Under the pieces are notes generated by a model. It did not search any database. It saw only the letters and a list, made by a program, of their open reading frames with translations, and was not told where the DNA came from. From Brevibacterium jeotgali (GTDB lineage: Bacteria > Actinomycetota > Actinomycetes > Actinomycetales > Brevibacteriaceae): a DNA stretch of 64,000 nucleotides. The position numbers and the translations under genes are program-made. The stretch lies in NCBI RefSeq assembly GCF_900169175.1, contig NZ_FXZM01000009.1, positions 1 through 64,000 on the forward strand, written 5' to 3'. The number at the start of each line of letters is the position of its first letter. Within the stretch, counting starts at the first letter, position 1. Shown piece by piece: positions 54,821 through 64,000 of the stretch.

Positions 54821-56076
54821 GCGCACAGACGGACGTGGCAGTCCGCGGCACGCGATCTGCCACCGGGCCGGGATTCCTCGCACGTGCCGGCGGCGTCGCC
54901 CGGTCCTCCGCCCTGTGGGTCGCCGCCGCCATCGTCGTGCTCATCGCCGCGATCGTCACGGTGCTGGTCCAGGGCGGGGAGAACACGGCGGAGCTGCACT
55001 ACGAATCGACTGAGGACGGCGGCGGACGCGCATTCGTGGAGGTCCTGAGCGACCACGGGCGGGATCTGACCACCACAGAATCGTATGGGGAGGCCGGAGC
55101 CGCTCTGGACGCGGGCGAGACGCTCGTGGTCTATGCGGCCGGCTGGACGATGTCGGATCCCGGGATCGAGGACCTCTCCGTGCGTGCCGCCGAATCCGGC
55201 GCGCGGATCGTGCTCATCGCACCGGAGCAGCAGGTCGAGGTCTGGACCGACGCCCTGCTCTACGACTACCTCGGCGACGGTTCGGCGCCCCCGGCGCGGC
55301 GCGCCCCGAACTGCGGAGCGGACGTCGCGAACACTGCGGGGACCGTGCGCCATGAGGACACCGGGAGCGAATACTTCTCGACGAGCTCGGAGCCTGAGGA
55401 CTCGGTCTTCTGCTACGGCGCCGACTCCGGCGACGTCGTCCCGCACGGCGTGTACGCCCAGGTCCCCCACGGCGACGCCGGCGGCACGGTCACCGTCATG
55501 GGATCCGCGCAGTGGTTCGCGAACGGCACCCTCGCCCACGAGGGGCACATGTCGCTCGTCGCGGGCGCCGTGGGCACCGATGATCCTCTGACCTACTACT
55601 ACCCCGTCCAGTCCGATCAGCCCGGCGAGGGAGACGACGGGGAGGCGGGCGGAGCGCCCACCTGGCTGTTCCCCGCGTGGGCGGTCGCCGCACTGCTGTG
55701 GTCACTGCCCGTCGTCCTCGTGGCGCTGCTCGTGTACGGCCGCCGGCTGGGCCCCCTCGCCGTCGAGCCGCTGCCCGTGATCGTGCCCGCCGCAGAGACC
55801 GTGCGCGGTCGCAGCGCGCTCCTCCAGCGGTCACAGGCCCGCGCGGAGGGACTTGCGGACCTGCGGGCCGCGGCGCTCGTGCGGATCGGTCGCCGCCTCG
55901 CACTGCCGCCCGACGCACCCGCGGCCGAGGTCGTGGCCCGGGCCGCTGCCGCGTCCGGGCTCGATCCGGCCTGGGCGGAGGCCGTCCTGCTCAGCGAACA
56001 TCCTCACGACGACGAGACGCTCATCCGCATCGCCATCGACATCACTACCCTTGAGAGCGAGGTCACCCCTCCATGA
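54817..56076 (+). CDS. DUF4350 domain membrane protein
   Basis: A 419-residue protein with one helix near residues 30-50 (SALWVAAAIVVLIAAIVTVLV), a DUF4350 exported domain (DGGGRAFVEVLSDHGRDLTTTESYGEAGAALDAGETLVVYAAGW), a second helix near residue 285 (WAVAALLWSLPVVLVALLVYGRR), and a cytosolic C-terminus. The domain resembles a flavodoxin- or GATase-like fold without catalytic motifs. Known partners are MoxR, DUF58 and DUF4129, as here; its stop overlaps the moxR start. The function is unknown. Confidence 0.85.
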   Translation: MSAQTDVAVRGTRSATGPGFLARAGGVARSSALWVAAAIVVLIAAIVTVLVQGGENTAELHYESTEDGGGRAFVEVLSDHGRDLTTTESYGEAGAALDAGETLVVYAAGWTMSDPGIEDLSVRAAESGARIVLIAPEQQVEVWTDALLYDYLGDGSAPPARRAPNCGADVANTAGTVRHEDTGSEYFSTSSEPEDSVFCYGADSGDVVPHGVYAQVPHGDAGGTVTVMGSAQWFANGTLAHEGHMSLVAGAVGTDDPLTYYYPVQSDQPGEGDDGEAGGAPTWLFPAWAVAALLWSLPVVLVALLVYGRRLGPLAVEPLPVIVPAAETVRGRSALLQRSQARAEGLADLRAAALVRIGRRLALPPDAPAAEVVARAAAASGLDPAWAEAVLLSEHPHDDETLIRIAIDITTLESEVTPP

Positions 56077-57272
56077 CCGTTCCCCCTCAGCAGCCGGGCC
56101 CGCACGCGCAGCCTGGCCAGTTCGCGCAGCCTGGCCAGTTCGCGCAGCCTGGCCAGCCGATGCCCCAGGGCCAGCAGGCTCAGCAGCGCCCGCAGGCCGC
56201 CTACACCCAGCCGGGGCAGCACACTCACGCGCCGGTCAATCCGGACGGCACGCAGTTCGCCCCTCCGCGGGACGGTGTGAACGCGCCGGCGCCGGCGGAA
56301 TCGCTCGTCCTCACGGACGAGGACGCTCACCTGCGCGAGGTGCTGCTGCGAGTGCGCGCGGAGACGAGCAAGGCGGTCGTCGGACAGGCGCAGGCGGTCG
56401 AGGGGATCCTGCTCGCACTGCTGGTGCAGGGACACGTCCTGCTCGAGGGGGTGCCGGGGGTGGCGAAGACCCTCCTCGTGCGCTCCATCGCGCAGTCGCT
56501 CGACCTCGACTCGCAGCGCGTGCAGTTCACCCCGGACCTCATGCCCGGCGACATCACGGGTTCGATGGTCTACGACGCGAAGTCCGGGGACTTCTCGTTC
56601 CGCGAGGGCCCGGTGTTCACCAACCTCCTCATCGCGGACGAGATCAACCGCACTCCGCCCAAGACGCAGTCCGCACTCCTCGAGTCCATGGAGGAGCGCC
56701 AGGTGACAGTGGACGGGACGTCGCGTCGACTCACACCGCCGTTCCTCGTGGCCGCGACGCAGAACCCGATCGAGTACGAGGGGACCTATCCGCTGCCGGA
56801 GGCCCAGCTGGATCGGTTCCTCTTCAAGCTGGTGCTGGGACTGCCGGACCGCGACACCGAGTTCTCGATCCTCAGGCGGCATGCCGAGGGCTTCGACGCG
56901 CACCGCCTGCGGGACGCGGGCATCGAGCGCGTCGCGGGACCGGAGGAGCTCCTGCGCGCGGGAGCCCGAGCCGCACAGGTGCACTGCGCACCCCAGGTCA
57001 TCGCCTACATCGTCGACATCGTCCAGGCGACGCGCCAGGCTCCCTCACTGGCGCTGGGCGTCTCACCGCGCGGTGCCACGCGCCTGCTCGCGGCCTCCCA
57101 GGCGAAGGCGTGGCTCTCCGGCCGCGGCTACATCACTCCCGACGACGTCAAGTCGCTCGTTGCGATGACATTCCGCCACCGCATCGCGCTGCGCCCCGAG
57201 GCGCAGATGGAGGGGGCGGACATCGACCGGGTCCTCGCCTCGATCGTCGAATCGGTGAACGTCCCACGGTGA
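56073..57272 (+). CDS. MoxR-family AAA ATPase
   Basis: A 399-residue protein. Residues 1-70 are a low-complexity P/Q/G region built from QPGQFA repeats; the MoxR core begins about residue 85. Walker A is EGVPGVAKT, Walker B is LLIADEINRTPPKTQSALLESMEE, with sensor ATQNPIEYEGTYPLPEAQLDRFLFK and the C-terminal lid. MoxR ATPases act as chaperones assembling or activating metal-dependent or envelope complexes with partners carrying von Willebrand-type domains such as DUF58. The start ATG overlaps the DUF4350 stop. Confidence 0.93.
   Translation: MTVPPQQPGPHAQPGQFAQPGQFAQPGQPMPQGQQAQQRPQAAYTQPGQHTHAPVNPDGTQFAPPRDGVNAPAPAESLVLTDEDAHLREVLLRVRAETSKAVVGQAQAVEGILLALLVQGHVLLEGVPGVAKTLLVRSIAQSLDLDSQRVQFTPDLMPGDITGSMVYDAKSGDFSFREGPVFTNLLIADEINRTPPKTQSALLESMEERQVTVDGTSRRLTPPFLVAATQNPIEYEGTYPLPEAQLDRFLFKLVLGLPDRDTEFSILRRHAEGFDAHRLRDAGIERVAGPEELLRAGARAAQVHCAPQVIAYIVDIVQATRQAPSLALGVSPRGATRLLAASQAKAWLSGRGYITPDDVKSLVAMTFRHRIALRPEAQMEGADIDRVLASIVESVNVPR
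56106..56156 (+). repeat. 18-bp direct repeats in the moxR 5' coding end
   Basis: GCGCAGCCTGGCCAGTTC is present at 56106-56123 and 56124-56141, with a third partial copy at 56142-56156. Each unit encodes the hexapeptide A-Q-P-G-Q-F and the reading frame is kept. Copy number could vary between strains. Confidence 0.85.
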
Positions 57273-57342
57273 CGCCCTCCCCCCTGCAGTCGTCCTCGCT
57301 GCGCGCCTCCTCCGGCGCTGCGCCTCGACCCGGGAGTCGCCC

Positions 57343-58635
57343 GTGGCACTGACCTGGCGCTTCCTCGTCCTCACCGCGATCGCTGCGGTGCCTATCGCGC
57401 TGCGACCGGAGGGCACGACGTTCCTCGTCATGCTCGGGGTGCTCGCGATCATCGGGCTGCTCGACTGGCTGGCCGCGCCCGGTATCCGTGCGCTCGGCTT
57501 CCAGCGCACACCGGGACCGCGCATCCGACTGGGCGAGGACACCCACGCAGTCCTCACGGTCACGAACAGCGGACGTCGACGTCGCCGGCTGCTCGTCCGC
57601 GACGCGTGGGCCCCGACCGCCGGTGCGCAGGACAATCGGTTCCGGGCGACGGTCCGATCCGGGTCCTCCCACGAGAGGACCACCGTGCTGCGGCCCACAC
57701 GGCGCGGAATGCTGCGCGCGGACCGGATCACGATCCGGTCGACCTCGTGGATCGGACTCGTCGCCCGCCAGCGCAGCGTCGACGTCCCGGCGACGATCAC
57801 GGTGCTGCCGCCGTTCCACTCCCGCAGGCACCTCCCGTCGAAGCTCCGCAGGCTGCGCGAGCTGGAGGGCCGCACAGCGGTCATGCTCAAGGGCGCCGGC
57901 ACGGAGTTCGATTCGCTCCGGGAGTACGTGCGCGGCGACGACGTCCGCTCGATCGACTGGCGGGCGACGGCACGCGCGCAGGAGGTGATGGTGCGGACCT
58001 ACCGGCCCGAACGGGACCGCCGCGTCATCATCGTCCTCGACTCCTCCCGGCTGTCCGCCCGCTACGTGGGGACCGGCACCGCATTCGACGCGGCGATCGA
58101 ATCGGGTCTGCTGCTCGCAGGGCTCGCGGCCGGAGCCGGCGACCGCGTGGACGTGCTCGTCGCGGATGCCCGCGTGCGGGCACGCGTCGGGCCGCTCGGC
58201 AGGATGGCATCGCTCGACCACCTCATGCACCGCATCACCCCGATCGCTCCGGAGCTGCTCGAGGCGGACTGGGAGACGATCGTCTCCGCCGTCATGGGCG
58301 TCACGTCCCACCGCGCACTCGTCGTCTTCGTCACGGCGCTGGACCCGGCGACGATCGCGGAGGATCTGCTGCCCGCCCTCCCGGTCCTCACCCGTCGTCA
58401 CATGGTCGCGATCGCGTCTGTGGCGGACCCTGTGCTCCACGACATGACGTCGGCCCGCCACACGACGGAGCAGGTGTACACCGCTGCAGCCGCCGAACGG
58501 GAGCTGATGGAGTCCCGGTCCCTCATCCACGGGCTGGCCGGCCTGGGCGTGCACTCGGTGCACGAAGCACCCGACGATCTGCCTCCGGCGCTCGCTGACC
58601 TCTACATCATGCTGAAGTCCTCCGGCCGACTCTGA
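57343..58635 (+). CDS. DUF58 protein (MoxR partner)
   Basis: A 430-residue protein with two N-terminal membrane helices, a beta-sandwich-like region (LGEDTHAVLTVTNSGRRRRRLLVRDAW) and the DUF58 signature FDSLREYVRGDDVRSIDWRATARAQEVMVRTYRPERDRRVIIVLDSS, where VLDSS begins a von Willebrand A-type metal site. It is the usual client or partner of MoxR. GTG 57343 has GGGAG upstream. The 71-bp gap to moxR holds no separate signal. Confidence 0.92.
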   Translation: MALTWRFLVLTAIAAVPIALRPEGTTFLVMLGVLAIIGLLDWLAAPGIRALGFQRTPGPRIRLGEDTHAVLTVTNSGRRRRRLLVRDAWAPTAGAQDNRFRATVRSGSSHERTTVLRPTRRGMLRADRITIRSTSWIGLVARQRSVDVPATITVLPPFHSRRHLPSKLRRLRELEGRTAVMLKGAGTEFDSLREYVRGDDVRSIDWRATARAQEVMVRTYRPERDRRVIIVLDSSRLSARYVGTGTAFDAAIESGLLLAGLAAGAGDRVDVLVADARVRARVGPLGRMASLDHLMHRITPIAPELLEADWETIVSAVMGVTSHRALVVFVTALDPATIAEDLLPALPVLTRRHMVAIASVADPVLHDMTSARHTTEQVYTAAAAERELMESRSLIHGLAGLGVHSVHEAPDDLPPALADLYIMLKSSGRL

Positions 58636-58662
58636 ACCGGTGGACGACGGCTGACTCTGCGG

Positions 58663-58719
58663 GCGACGGGTGGATCAGTAGGCGACGGCTGCAAGCGACG
58701 GGTGGATCAGTAGGCGACG
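58663..58719. repeat. 25-bp repeat over the SpoIIM stop codon
   Basis: A 25-bp sequence containing GGTGGATCAGTAGGCGACG occurs at 58663-58687 and again at 58695-58719, period 32. The second copy contains the minus-strand TGA (58707-58709). A shorter CTGACTCTG echo of the DUF58 stop region lies at 58651-58659. Confidence 0.9.
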
Positions 58720-59702
58720 ACCGTGCGGTAGCCGGCGCGCTCCTCCTCGAGATCGCCGTCACCGCCCGCCAGCAGCACCGGCCGCCCCAGCAGCGTCGCG
58801 TAGGCGAAGATCCCCAGTGTGAGGCCCACGCCCACGGAGATCTTCAGCCAGACGGGCAGCGGATTCGGCGTGATGAAGCCCTCGACCAGGCCGGACAGGA
58901 AGAGGAAGAAGACGAGCCCGCCCGCCACGGTCATGAGGGACCGGGCTTCCTTCGCGAGCGCCTGTCCGCGGGTCATGGCACGCGGGATCACCCAGGCGAT
59001 GAAGATCTGCAGGCCTGCGGCGGCGGCGATGAGGATGCAGGTGATCTCCGGGATCCCGTGCGGCAGGATGTAGGACCAGAAGTCCGCTTCGTGGTCGTGC
59101 GCGTACATGACGGCGGCGGAGAATCCGACGTTGACCCCGTTCATCAGCAGTCCGAAGACCACGTAGACACCGGTGATCCCCAGCGCGACCCACTGGACGG
59201 CGATCCAGGCGTTGTTCGTCCAGACCCCCAGTGCGAAGACGGAGTTGGGGTTCTCCTTGTAGTACTCGACGAACTCATCTTCTGCGAAGGCCCGCTGCTG
59301 CCCCGGGGGCATGAGGGCATCGAGAGCGCCGGGCGTATTGAGGGCCCACACGGCCGCGACGACGGCGCTGCCCAGGAAGAAGACCGAGACGCCCAGGAGC
59401 ATCCACCTCAGCCGGTAGAGGGAGGCCGGCAGCGAACGCACCGCGAAGCGCACGAACGCGGACATCGGACCGCGCGGGATCGATGACAGATGCGTCCGCG
59501 CGCGGTGGACGATGACGGAGAGCCGGGCCGCGGTCTCCGAGTCCGGTGCGACCGTCACGATCCGCGACAGGTCCTTCGACGCCGCCCGGTAGAGGGTGAG
59601 GAACTCCGCGGCGTCCGACGGATTCAACCGCGCCTTCTTCGACAGCTGTTCCAGGTGCATCCACTGGGGTCCGTGGAGCTGTGCGAGGAGAGCGGGATCC
59701 AT
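58707..59702 (-). CDS. SpoIIM/DUF95 family membrane protein
   Basis: A 331-residue protein with a helical N-terminal region (WMHLEQLSKKARLNPSDAAEFLTLYRAASKDLSRIVT) followed by about six membrane helices and the DUF95 motifs EYYKENPNSVFALGVWTNNAWIAVQWVALGITG and ILPHGIPEITCILIAAAAGLQIF. It is the family of stage II sporulation protein M; in non-sporulating actinobacteria it sits beside RDD and MoxR genes, and its role is unknown. It is divergent from the RDD gene with short spacing, so the two promoters share about 80 bp. Confidence 0.9.
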   Translation of the reverse strand: MDPALLAQLHGPQWMHLEQLSKKARLNPSDAAEFLTLYRAASKDLSRIVTVAPDSETAARLSVIVHRARTHLSSIPRGPMSAFVRFAVRSLPASLYRLRWMLLGVSVFFLGSAVVAAVWALNTPGALDALMPPGQQRAFAEDEFVEYYKENPNSVFALGVWTNNAWIAVQWVALGITGVYVVFGLLMNGVNVGFSAAVMYAHDHEADFWSYILPHGIPEITCILIAAAAGLQIFIAWVIPRAMTRGQALAKEARSLMTVAGGLVFFLFLSGLVEGFITPNPLPVWLKISVGVGLTLGIFAYATLLGRPVLLAGGDGDLEEERAGYRTVVAY

Positions 59703-59771
59703 GCCCCCACCCTACCCAGCCGATGCCCTGTCACCGCAGTTCACACCGTCTCCGGAGTCCGCAGCCTATGG

Positions 59772-59777
59772 GACGAT
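59772..59777 (+). promoter_or_regulatory. -10 element of the RDD gene (leaderless)
   Basis: GACGAT 7 nt before ATG 59785. Confidence 0.4.
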
Positions 59778-59784
59778 GGGGCAC

Positions 59785-60603
59785 ATGAGCGTGCTTGTGA
59801 CAGGCGAGGCCGTCGCCCTGAGGGTCCAACCGGCCCACTACGCCGCCCGGGCGCTGTCCGCCGGCATCGACGCCGTGGTCTACTCCATCGTGTACGTCGC
59901 GCTGTTCATCTGCGCCTCGTGGCTGCTGTCCAGTGCCCGGCTCCAATGGGACCTCGTCACCTCGTCGATCACGATCCTGCTGACGGTCTTCACGACCGTC
60001 GCGGTCCCCTGCGCCGTCGAGCTGCTGATGCGCGGCCGCTCCCTCGGGAAGCTCGCCCTGGGACTGCGCGTGGTCCGCGACGACGGCGGAGCGATCGGAT
60101 TCCGCCACGCCCTCATCCGCGCGCTCCTCTGGCAGTTCGAGGTGCTCGCGACGGGCGGCTCGATCGCCGCGCTGGTGGGTCTGCTGTCGGCTCGCAGCAA
60201 GCGTCTGGGCGATATGCTCGCCGGCACGCTGGCCGTGAGCGAACGTGCGACCCGTCCCCGGCACGACCAGATCGTCCTCCACCCCCACCTCTACGACTGG
60301 ATCCCCCGGGCGGATGTGTCCCCGCTTCCGGCCGGACTCCACCACCGCATCGTGCAGTTCCTGTCCTCCGCGTCCCAGCGCACGCCGGAATCCCGCCATG
60401 CGCGAGCTGTCGAACTCGCAGAAGAGCTCAATCCGCACATCAGCCCGGCACCGCCGGCGGGGACCACACCTGAGATGTTCCTCGCGGCCGTGATCGCCCG
60501 GACGCGGTGGGAGTACGTCGAGCGGCAGCGCCGGACGGATACGACCGCCGCTGCATTCCGCAGTCGGCTCGGCACCCTCCCGCACGGCCTCCGCCTGCAC
60601 TGA
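59785..60603 (+). CDS. RDD family membrane protein
   Basis: A 272-residue protein with an RDD domain from about residue 20 to 150: the first helix AGIDAVVYSIVYVALFICASWLL contains the family aspartate, and RGRSLGKLALGLRVVRDDGG and LIRALLWQFEVLATGG follow. The C-terminal 110 residues are hydrophilic and helical, absent from the shortest family members. RDD proteins may act in ion or solute transport. GACGAT at 59772-59777 is at leaderless spacing. The pairing with SpoIIM and MoxR genes is conserved in actinobacteria. Confidence 0.88.
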   Translation: MSVLVTGEAVALRVQPAHYAARALSAGIDAVVYSIVYVALFICASWLLSSARLQWDLVTSSITILLTVFTTVAVPCAVELLMRGRSLGKLALGLRVVRDDGGAIGFRHALIRALLWQFEVLATGGSIAALVGLLSARSKRLGDMLAGTLAVSERATRPRHDQIVLHPHLYDWIPRADVSPLPAGLHHRIVQFLSSASQRTPESRHARAVELAEELNPHISPAPPAGTTPEMFLAAVIARTRWEYVERQRRTDTTAAAFRSRLGTLPHGLRLH

Positions 60604-60619
60604 GGACGCCTGCACTGAG
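60592..60619 (+). repeat. 13-bp repeat over the RDD stop codon
   Basis: CGCCTGCACTGAG at 60592-60604 (containing the TGA) recurs at 60607-60619, period 15. A more degenerate third copy CACCTGCATCGAG follows at 60627-60639. Confidence 0.85.
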
Positions 60620-60726
60620 CCGCCTCCACCTGCATCGAGGCTGTCCCGGCTCCCGCTCCCTCCCACCGCCCCACAGGCCCCCTTCCTTCCGGGGCCCGGG
60701 TCCTCACACGAGGAGTCTCGAGCGAC

Positions 60727-62217
60727 TCAGTAGCGGTAGTGGTCCGGCTTGTACGGCCCGGCGACGTCCACGCCGATGTACTCCGCCTGCTCCTTCGTGA
60801 GCTCCATGAGCTGGGCTCCCAGCGCCGGCAGGTGCAGCCGCGCGACCTTCTCGTCGAGCGCCTTCGGGAGGCGGTGCACGTCGTTCGAGTACTCCGCGAC
60901 ACCCGCGTGCAGCTCGATCTGCGCCATGACCTGATTGGTGAAGGAAGCGCTCATGACGAAGCTGGGGTGGCCCGTCGCATTGCCCAGGTTGAGCAGGCGC
61001 CCCTCCGACAGGACGATGATGCTGGTCGTCTCACGACCGGTTCCGTCTGCTGCCGGGAGTGTCCACTCGTGGACCTGCGGCTTGATCTCCACCGTGGAGA
61101 CTCCGGGGATCTTCGCGAGCCCCGCCAGGTCGATCTCATCGTCGAAGTGCCCGACGTTCCCGACGATCGCGCCGGGCTTGAGCAGCTGCAGCTGCTCGAC
61201 CGACAGGACCGCGGTGTTGCCCGTCGTCGTGATGACGAAGTCCGCCGTCTCCACGCCCTGGGTCGTCGTGACGACCTGGTAGCCGTCCATCGCCGCCTGC
61301 AGCGCGCAGATCGGATCGACCTCGCTCACGATGACGCGTGCACCCTGGCCGCGCATCGCCTCTGTCGCGCCCTTGCCCACGTCGCCGTAGCCGATCACCA
61401 GGGCGATCTTGCCGCCGATCAGGACGTCGGTCGCACGGTTGAGGCCGTCCGGCAGCGAGTGGCGGATGCCGTAGCGGTTGTCGAACTTCGACTTCGTGAC
61501 GGCATCGTTGACGTTGATCGCGGGGAACGGCAGTCGGCCCTCCTCCGCAAGGCGGTACAGGCGGTTGACGCCGGTGGTCGTCTCCTCGCTCACACCGCGC
61601 AGCAGGGGCGCGAGCCGCGTGAAGCGGCCCGGCTCCTCGGCGAGCGACGTGCGCAGCCGCGCTCGGAACGCCTTGAGCTCGTCCGCGTCGTCCTCGGCAT
61701 CGTCGGCGACTCCGCCGGCCGCTTCTGCGGCAGCGCCCTCGAGCAGGTACATCGTCGCGTCGCCGCCGTCATCGAGGATGAGGTTCGCGCCTGCGGGGGT
61801 GTCGCCGATCACCGGGAACCGGAAGATCTGGTCGGCGCACCACCAGTACTCGTCGAGGGTCTCGCCCTTCCAGGCGAAGACCGGCACCCCGGTCGGCGCG
61901 TCCGGCGTACCGGAGCCCACGACGACGGCCGCAGCCGCCTCGTCCTGCGTGGAGAAGATGTTGCAGGACGCCCAGCGGACGTCTGCACCCAGGTCGACCA
62001 GCGTCTCGATGAGCACGGCCGTCTGCACGGTCATGTGCAGGGAACCGGCGATCCGAGCGCCGGCCAGCGGGTTGGTCCCCGCGTACTCCTCGCGCAGGCT
62101 CATGAGACCGGGCATCTCCCGCTCCGCGAGACGAATCTGGTGACGTCCCGCCTCTGCGAGCGTGAGGTCCGCGATCCGGTGGTCGTGATCGGCGAGCACC
62201 GCCGGCTGATTCGTCAT
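60727..62217 (-). CDS. sahH: S-adenosylhomocysteine hydrolase
   Basis: A 496-residue protein. It splits S-adenosylhomocysteine into adenosine and homocysteine, keeping methyltransferases active. It shows [21 protein letters not shown], the catalytic-site [16 protein letters not shown], the NAD motif [22 protein letters not shown] near residue 281 and the C-terminal tail KPDHYRY whose lysine and tyrosine contact NAD. A hydrophilic insertion of about 40 residues ([21 protein letters not shown]) is typical of actinobacterial forms. GGAGG lies at the end of the preceding gene, five bases before this start, so it is the last gene of the DUF3499-pgm-sahH operon. Confidence 0.97.
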   Translation of the reverse strand: MTNQPAVLADHDHRIADLTLAEAGRHQIRLAEREMPGLMSLREEYAGTNPLAGARIAGSLHMTVQTAVLIETLVDLGADVRWASCNIFSTQDEAAAAVVVGSGTPDAPTGVPVFAWKGETLDEYWWCADQIFRFPVIGDTPAGANLILDDGGDATMYLLEGAAAEAAGGVADDAEDDADELKAFRARLRTSLAEEPGRFTRLAPLLRGVSEETTTGVNRLYRLAEEGRLPFPAINVNDAVTKSKFDNRYGIRHSLPDGLNRATDVLIGGKIALVIGYGDVGKGATEAMRGQGARVIVSEVDPICALQAAMDGYQVVTTTQGVETADFVITTTGNTAVLSVEQLQLLKPGAIVGNVGHFDDEIDLAGLAKIPGVSTVEIKPQVHEWTLPAADGTGRETTSIIVLSEGRLLNLGNATGHPSFVMSASFTNQVMAQIELHAGVAEYSNDVHRLPKALDEKVARLHLPALGAQLMELTKEQAEYIGVDVAGPYKPDHYRY

Positions 62218-62222
62218 CGTTC

Positions 62223-63740
62223 TTACCTCCGAGGGGATTCGGGTTCGGTTCCGGGTGGTGTCAGGGATCGGACGCGTGCGAGCACCGCCTCCGTGAGTGC
62301 GCGGGTGCGCTCCGCGGTGGGCGTCTCGCAGTTGAAGCGGACCAGGGGCTCCGTGTTCGACTTCCGCACGTTGGCCCAGAAGTCGCGGCCCTCGAGGGAG
62401 ACGCCGTCGAACTCCACGACGTCGCCGTCGCCGAACTCACCGGTGCGGGCGCGCGCGGCGAAGTCCGCCAGGACGGCGTCGGGGTCCGTCACGGTCGAAT
62501 TGATCTCCCCCGAGGCCACGTAGCGCTCCCTGCGGGCCACGAGGTCCTGCGCGGAGTCCTCCGTCCGCGCGAGCAGGGCGATCACGTGGCAGGCGGCGAG
62601 CATGCCGGAGTCCGCGGAGTAGAAGTCGCGGAAGTAGAAGTGTGCGGAGTGCTCCGCGGCGAAGACCGCGTCGTGCTCGCGCATGAGCTGCTTGATCCGC
62701 GAGTGGCCGACGGGGGTCCGCACCGCGGTCCCGCCGGATGCCTCGACCGTCTCCGCGACGATGCGCGAGGTGATGAGGTTGTGGAGGACGACCGGCTGCA
62801 CCTCCCCCTCGTCACGGGCACGCATGATCTCACGCTCCGCGACGAGCGCGCCGATCGCGGACGGTGAGAGCACGTCACCCGCTCCGTCGATGAAGAAGCA
62901 GCGGTCCGCGTCCCCGTCGAATGCGAGTCCCAGATCCGCGCCCTGTGCGCGGACCACGTCGCGGACGTCGAGGAGGTTCTCCGGTTCGAGGGGGTTCGCC
63001 GGGTGGTTGGGGAATGTGCCGTCCAGCTCCGTGTACAGACCGATCACGTCGAACGGGACAGCGGGCATACCTGCATCGGTGCCGAACACCTCGCCCAGGA
63101 GCTTCCCCGCCATCCCGTTGCCGGCGTCCGCGACGATCGTGAGGGGGCGCACCGGTCGCAGCCGGTCCAGCCCGGTCAGATCGCGCAGCCTCTGCGCGAA
63201 CGCCGCGGCCAGTTCCCGGGCCGCAGCGTCATCGACGGCGACCGCGCTGTGGTCGGCAGCACGCCGGGGTGCGTCCACCGCGGCGTCGCGGACCTCGCCG
63301 AGGCCCTGGTCGCGCGACACTCCCGTCGCACCGGCGCCGCACACCTTCACGCCGTTGTAGTCGGCGGGGTTGTGGCTGGCGGTCACCATGAGGCCGGGGA
63401 GGTCCCACAGCCCGGATGCGAAGTACAGCTGGTCGGTCGAGCACAGTCCCACGAAGCGGGCACGCAGACCGCCGGCGATCACGCCGGCCGCGGCCGACTC
63501 CGCGAACCGCGGGGAATCGGGCCGCATGTCGCAGCCGATCACGACCTCGGTCGCACCCTGCGCGCCGAACGCGCGAGCCGCGCCGAACCCGAGCGCGTAG
63601 AGCAGGTCGTCGTCGAGGTCGTGGCCGATCCGGCCGCGCAGGTCGTAGGCTCCCAGCACCCGGTCGAACCGGGCGCGCCTCGCGGCACGGACCGGGCCCT
63701 CGCCGCGCGTCGCGTCGGGGGCTCCCTGTGCGTCGATCAT
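62223..63740 (-). CDS. manB: Phosphomannomutase/phosphoglucomutase
   Basis: A 505-residue alpha-D-phosphohexomutase. The active-site serine is in [14 protein letters not shown] near residue 119, the metal-binding loop is [14 protein letters not shown] near residue 272, and the sugar-binding loop is [11 protein letters not shown]. The C-terminal phosphate-binding loop is [11 protein letters not shown]. It makes mannose-1-phosphate for GDP-mannose and wall glycans, as PmmA/ManB (Rv3257c) next to sahH. The start overlaps the DUF3499 stop (ATGA). The sahH ribosome site covers its last codons. Confidence 0.93.
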   Translation of the reverse strand: MIDAQGAPDATRGEGPVRAARRARFDRVLGAYDLRGRIGHDLDDDLLYALGFGAARAFGAQGATEVVIGCDMRPDSPRFAESAAAGVIAGGLRARFVGLCSTDQLYFASGLWDLPGLMVTASHNPADYNGVKVCGAGATGVSRDQGLGEVRDAAVDAPRRAADHSAVAVDDAAARELAAAFAQRLRDLTGLDRLRPVRPLTIVADAGNGMAGKLLGEVFGTDAGMPAVPFDVIGLYTELDGTFPNHPANPLEPENLLDVRDVVRAQGADLGLAFDGDADRCFFIDGAGDVLSPSAIGALVAEREIMRARDEGEVQPVVLHNLITSRIVAETVEASGGTAVRTPVGHSRIKQLMREHDAVFAAEHSAHFYFRDFYSADSGMLAACHVIALLARTEDSAQDLVARRERYVASGEINSTVTDPDAVLADFAARARTGEFGDGDVVEFDGVSLEGRDFWANVRKSNTEPLVRFNCETPTAERTRALTEAVLARVRSLTPPGTEPESPRR

Positions 63741-64000
63741 TCCCCGTTACCGGCGATGATGCGCAGGTGCCCGCGCCCCGGCCCCGATGGCAGGTCCGTG
63801 GGCGGCTGCGGGTCGCGCCGGGGCCGTGCGGCTTCGCGCACGGCGTCCGCGATCGCGAGCAGGTCATCGCGTGAGCGCTCCGGCTGCTCTTCGCCGATGT
63901 CGAGGCGGAGCAGCTCCCAGCCGCGGGGCGCGGTCATGCGCGCGGCGTGGTGTCGGCACAGATCAAGAGCACCCGGTTCGGCGCGGGTGGCGAGGGGTCC
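63737..64000 (-). CDS. DUF3499 family protein (5' end beyond the window)
   Basis: Eighty-seven C-terminal residues, cut at the window edge: GPLATRAEPGALDLCRHHAARMTAPRGWELLRLD, then a polar tail ending in IIAGNGE. This is the C-terminal part of DUF3499, a short metal-binding-like actinobacterial protein whose cysteines and CRHHA motif suggest a zinc site. The function is unknown. It precedes manB and sahH on the same strand and overlaps the manB start. Confidence 0.8.
   Translation of the reverse strand, partial: GPLATRAEPGALDLCRHHAARMTAPRGWELLRLDIGEEQPERSRDDLLAIADAVREAARPRRDPQPPTDLPSGPGRGHLRIIAGNGE

Noticed and set aside
60740-62523. Long plus-strand frame opposite sahH
   Set aside because: It is the antisense shadow of sahH and manB, with no recognisable domain.

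Overview
The window is GC-rich DNA from an actinobacterium. Supporting markers are a WhiB1-type iron-sulfur regulator, the MtrA-MtrB-LpqB signalling set, mycothiol conjugate amidase, the Rv3235-type and DUF4245/DUF4307/DUF3499 families, and a large (about 180 kDa) NAD-glutamate dehydrogenase. Gene order resembles two separate parts of the Mycobacterium tuberculosis chromosome (ychF to greA, and whiB1/pdtaS plus secA1 to the mtrAB/sahH/manB region). There is no mycolate-type gene here, so a Micrococcales-like genus (Brevibacterium is one guess) fits; the genus cannot be fixed from sequence reading alone. No rRNA, tRNA or CRISPR array was recognised.

Layout. 1-5.0 kb is an accessory edge: the end of an IS3-family element has cut a serine hydrolase gene, followed by an AAA ATPase with a repeat-rich upstream region, a 2H phosphoesterase, a cupin-methyltransferase pair, YtoQ, a possible gene remnant and a DUF1801 protein. 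5.0-24.7 kb is a conserved core block: ychF, rmuC, a membrane protein, an arylsulfotransferase-like lipoprotein, ispH, xseAB, DUF4245, glpX, a beta-carbonic anhydrase, fumC, phoH2, a Z-prenyl diphosphate synthase, hemolysin III family protein, a small membrane protein with mca, DUF4307, greA and an AI-2E-family permease. 24.8-32.7 kb has an SGNH-like protein with maf, a biotin carboxylase/BCCP subunit of an acyl-CoA carboxylase, an LpdA-type quinone reductase, a gamma-carbonic anhydrase-like protein, whiB1 and a PdtaS-type kinase. 32.7-37.6 kb is the NAD-glutamate dehydrogenase, translationally coupled to pdtaS.

37.6-48.6 kb contains DUF2505, DUF6912, a CpaE/ParA-like ATPase with a SAF-domain partner, a BldC-like HTH protein, a LysM protein, an Rv3235-family protein, secA, a YcaQ-like protein, hpf and comF. 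48.6-52.8 kb is lpqB-mtrB-mtrA, which links cell-wall state and division to transcription. 52.9-60.6 kb is a membrane-protein/DUF4129/DUF4350/MoxR/DUF58 operon flanked by SpoIIM and RDD membrane proteins, a conserved envelope-associated MoxR cluster. 60.7-64.0 kb is DUF3499-phosphomannomutase-sahH.

Three sequence-level patterns run through the window. First, many genes appear to be transcribed without a leader: a -10-like hexamer (NANNNT, often TAGAAT or GACAAT) ends 6-8 nt before the start codon of at least 13 genes. Second, at least seven gene 3' ends carry a short tandem or near-tandem duplication that includes the stop codon. Third, gene ends are separated by long perfect GC-rich palindromes lacking a T-tract. 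The stop-codon duplications are the most unusual observation and are not explained by any annotated feature. No self-contained new defence or mobile system was found.
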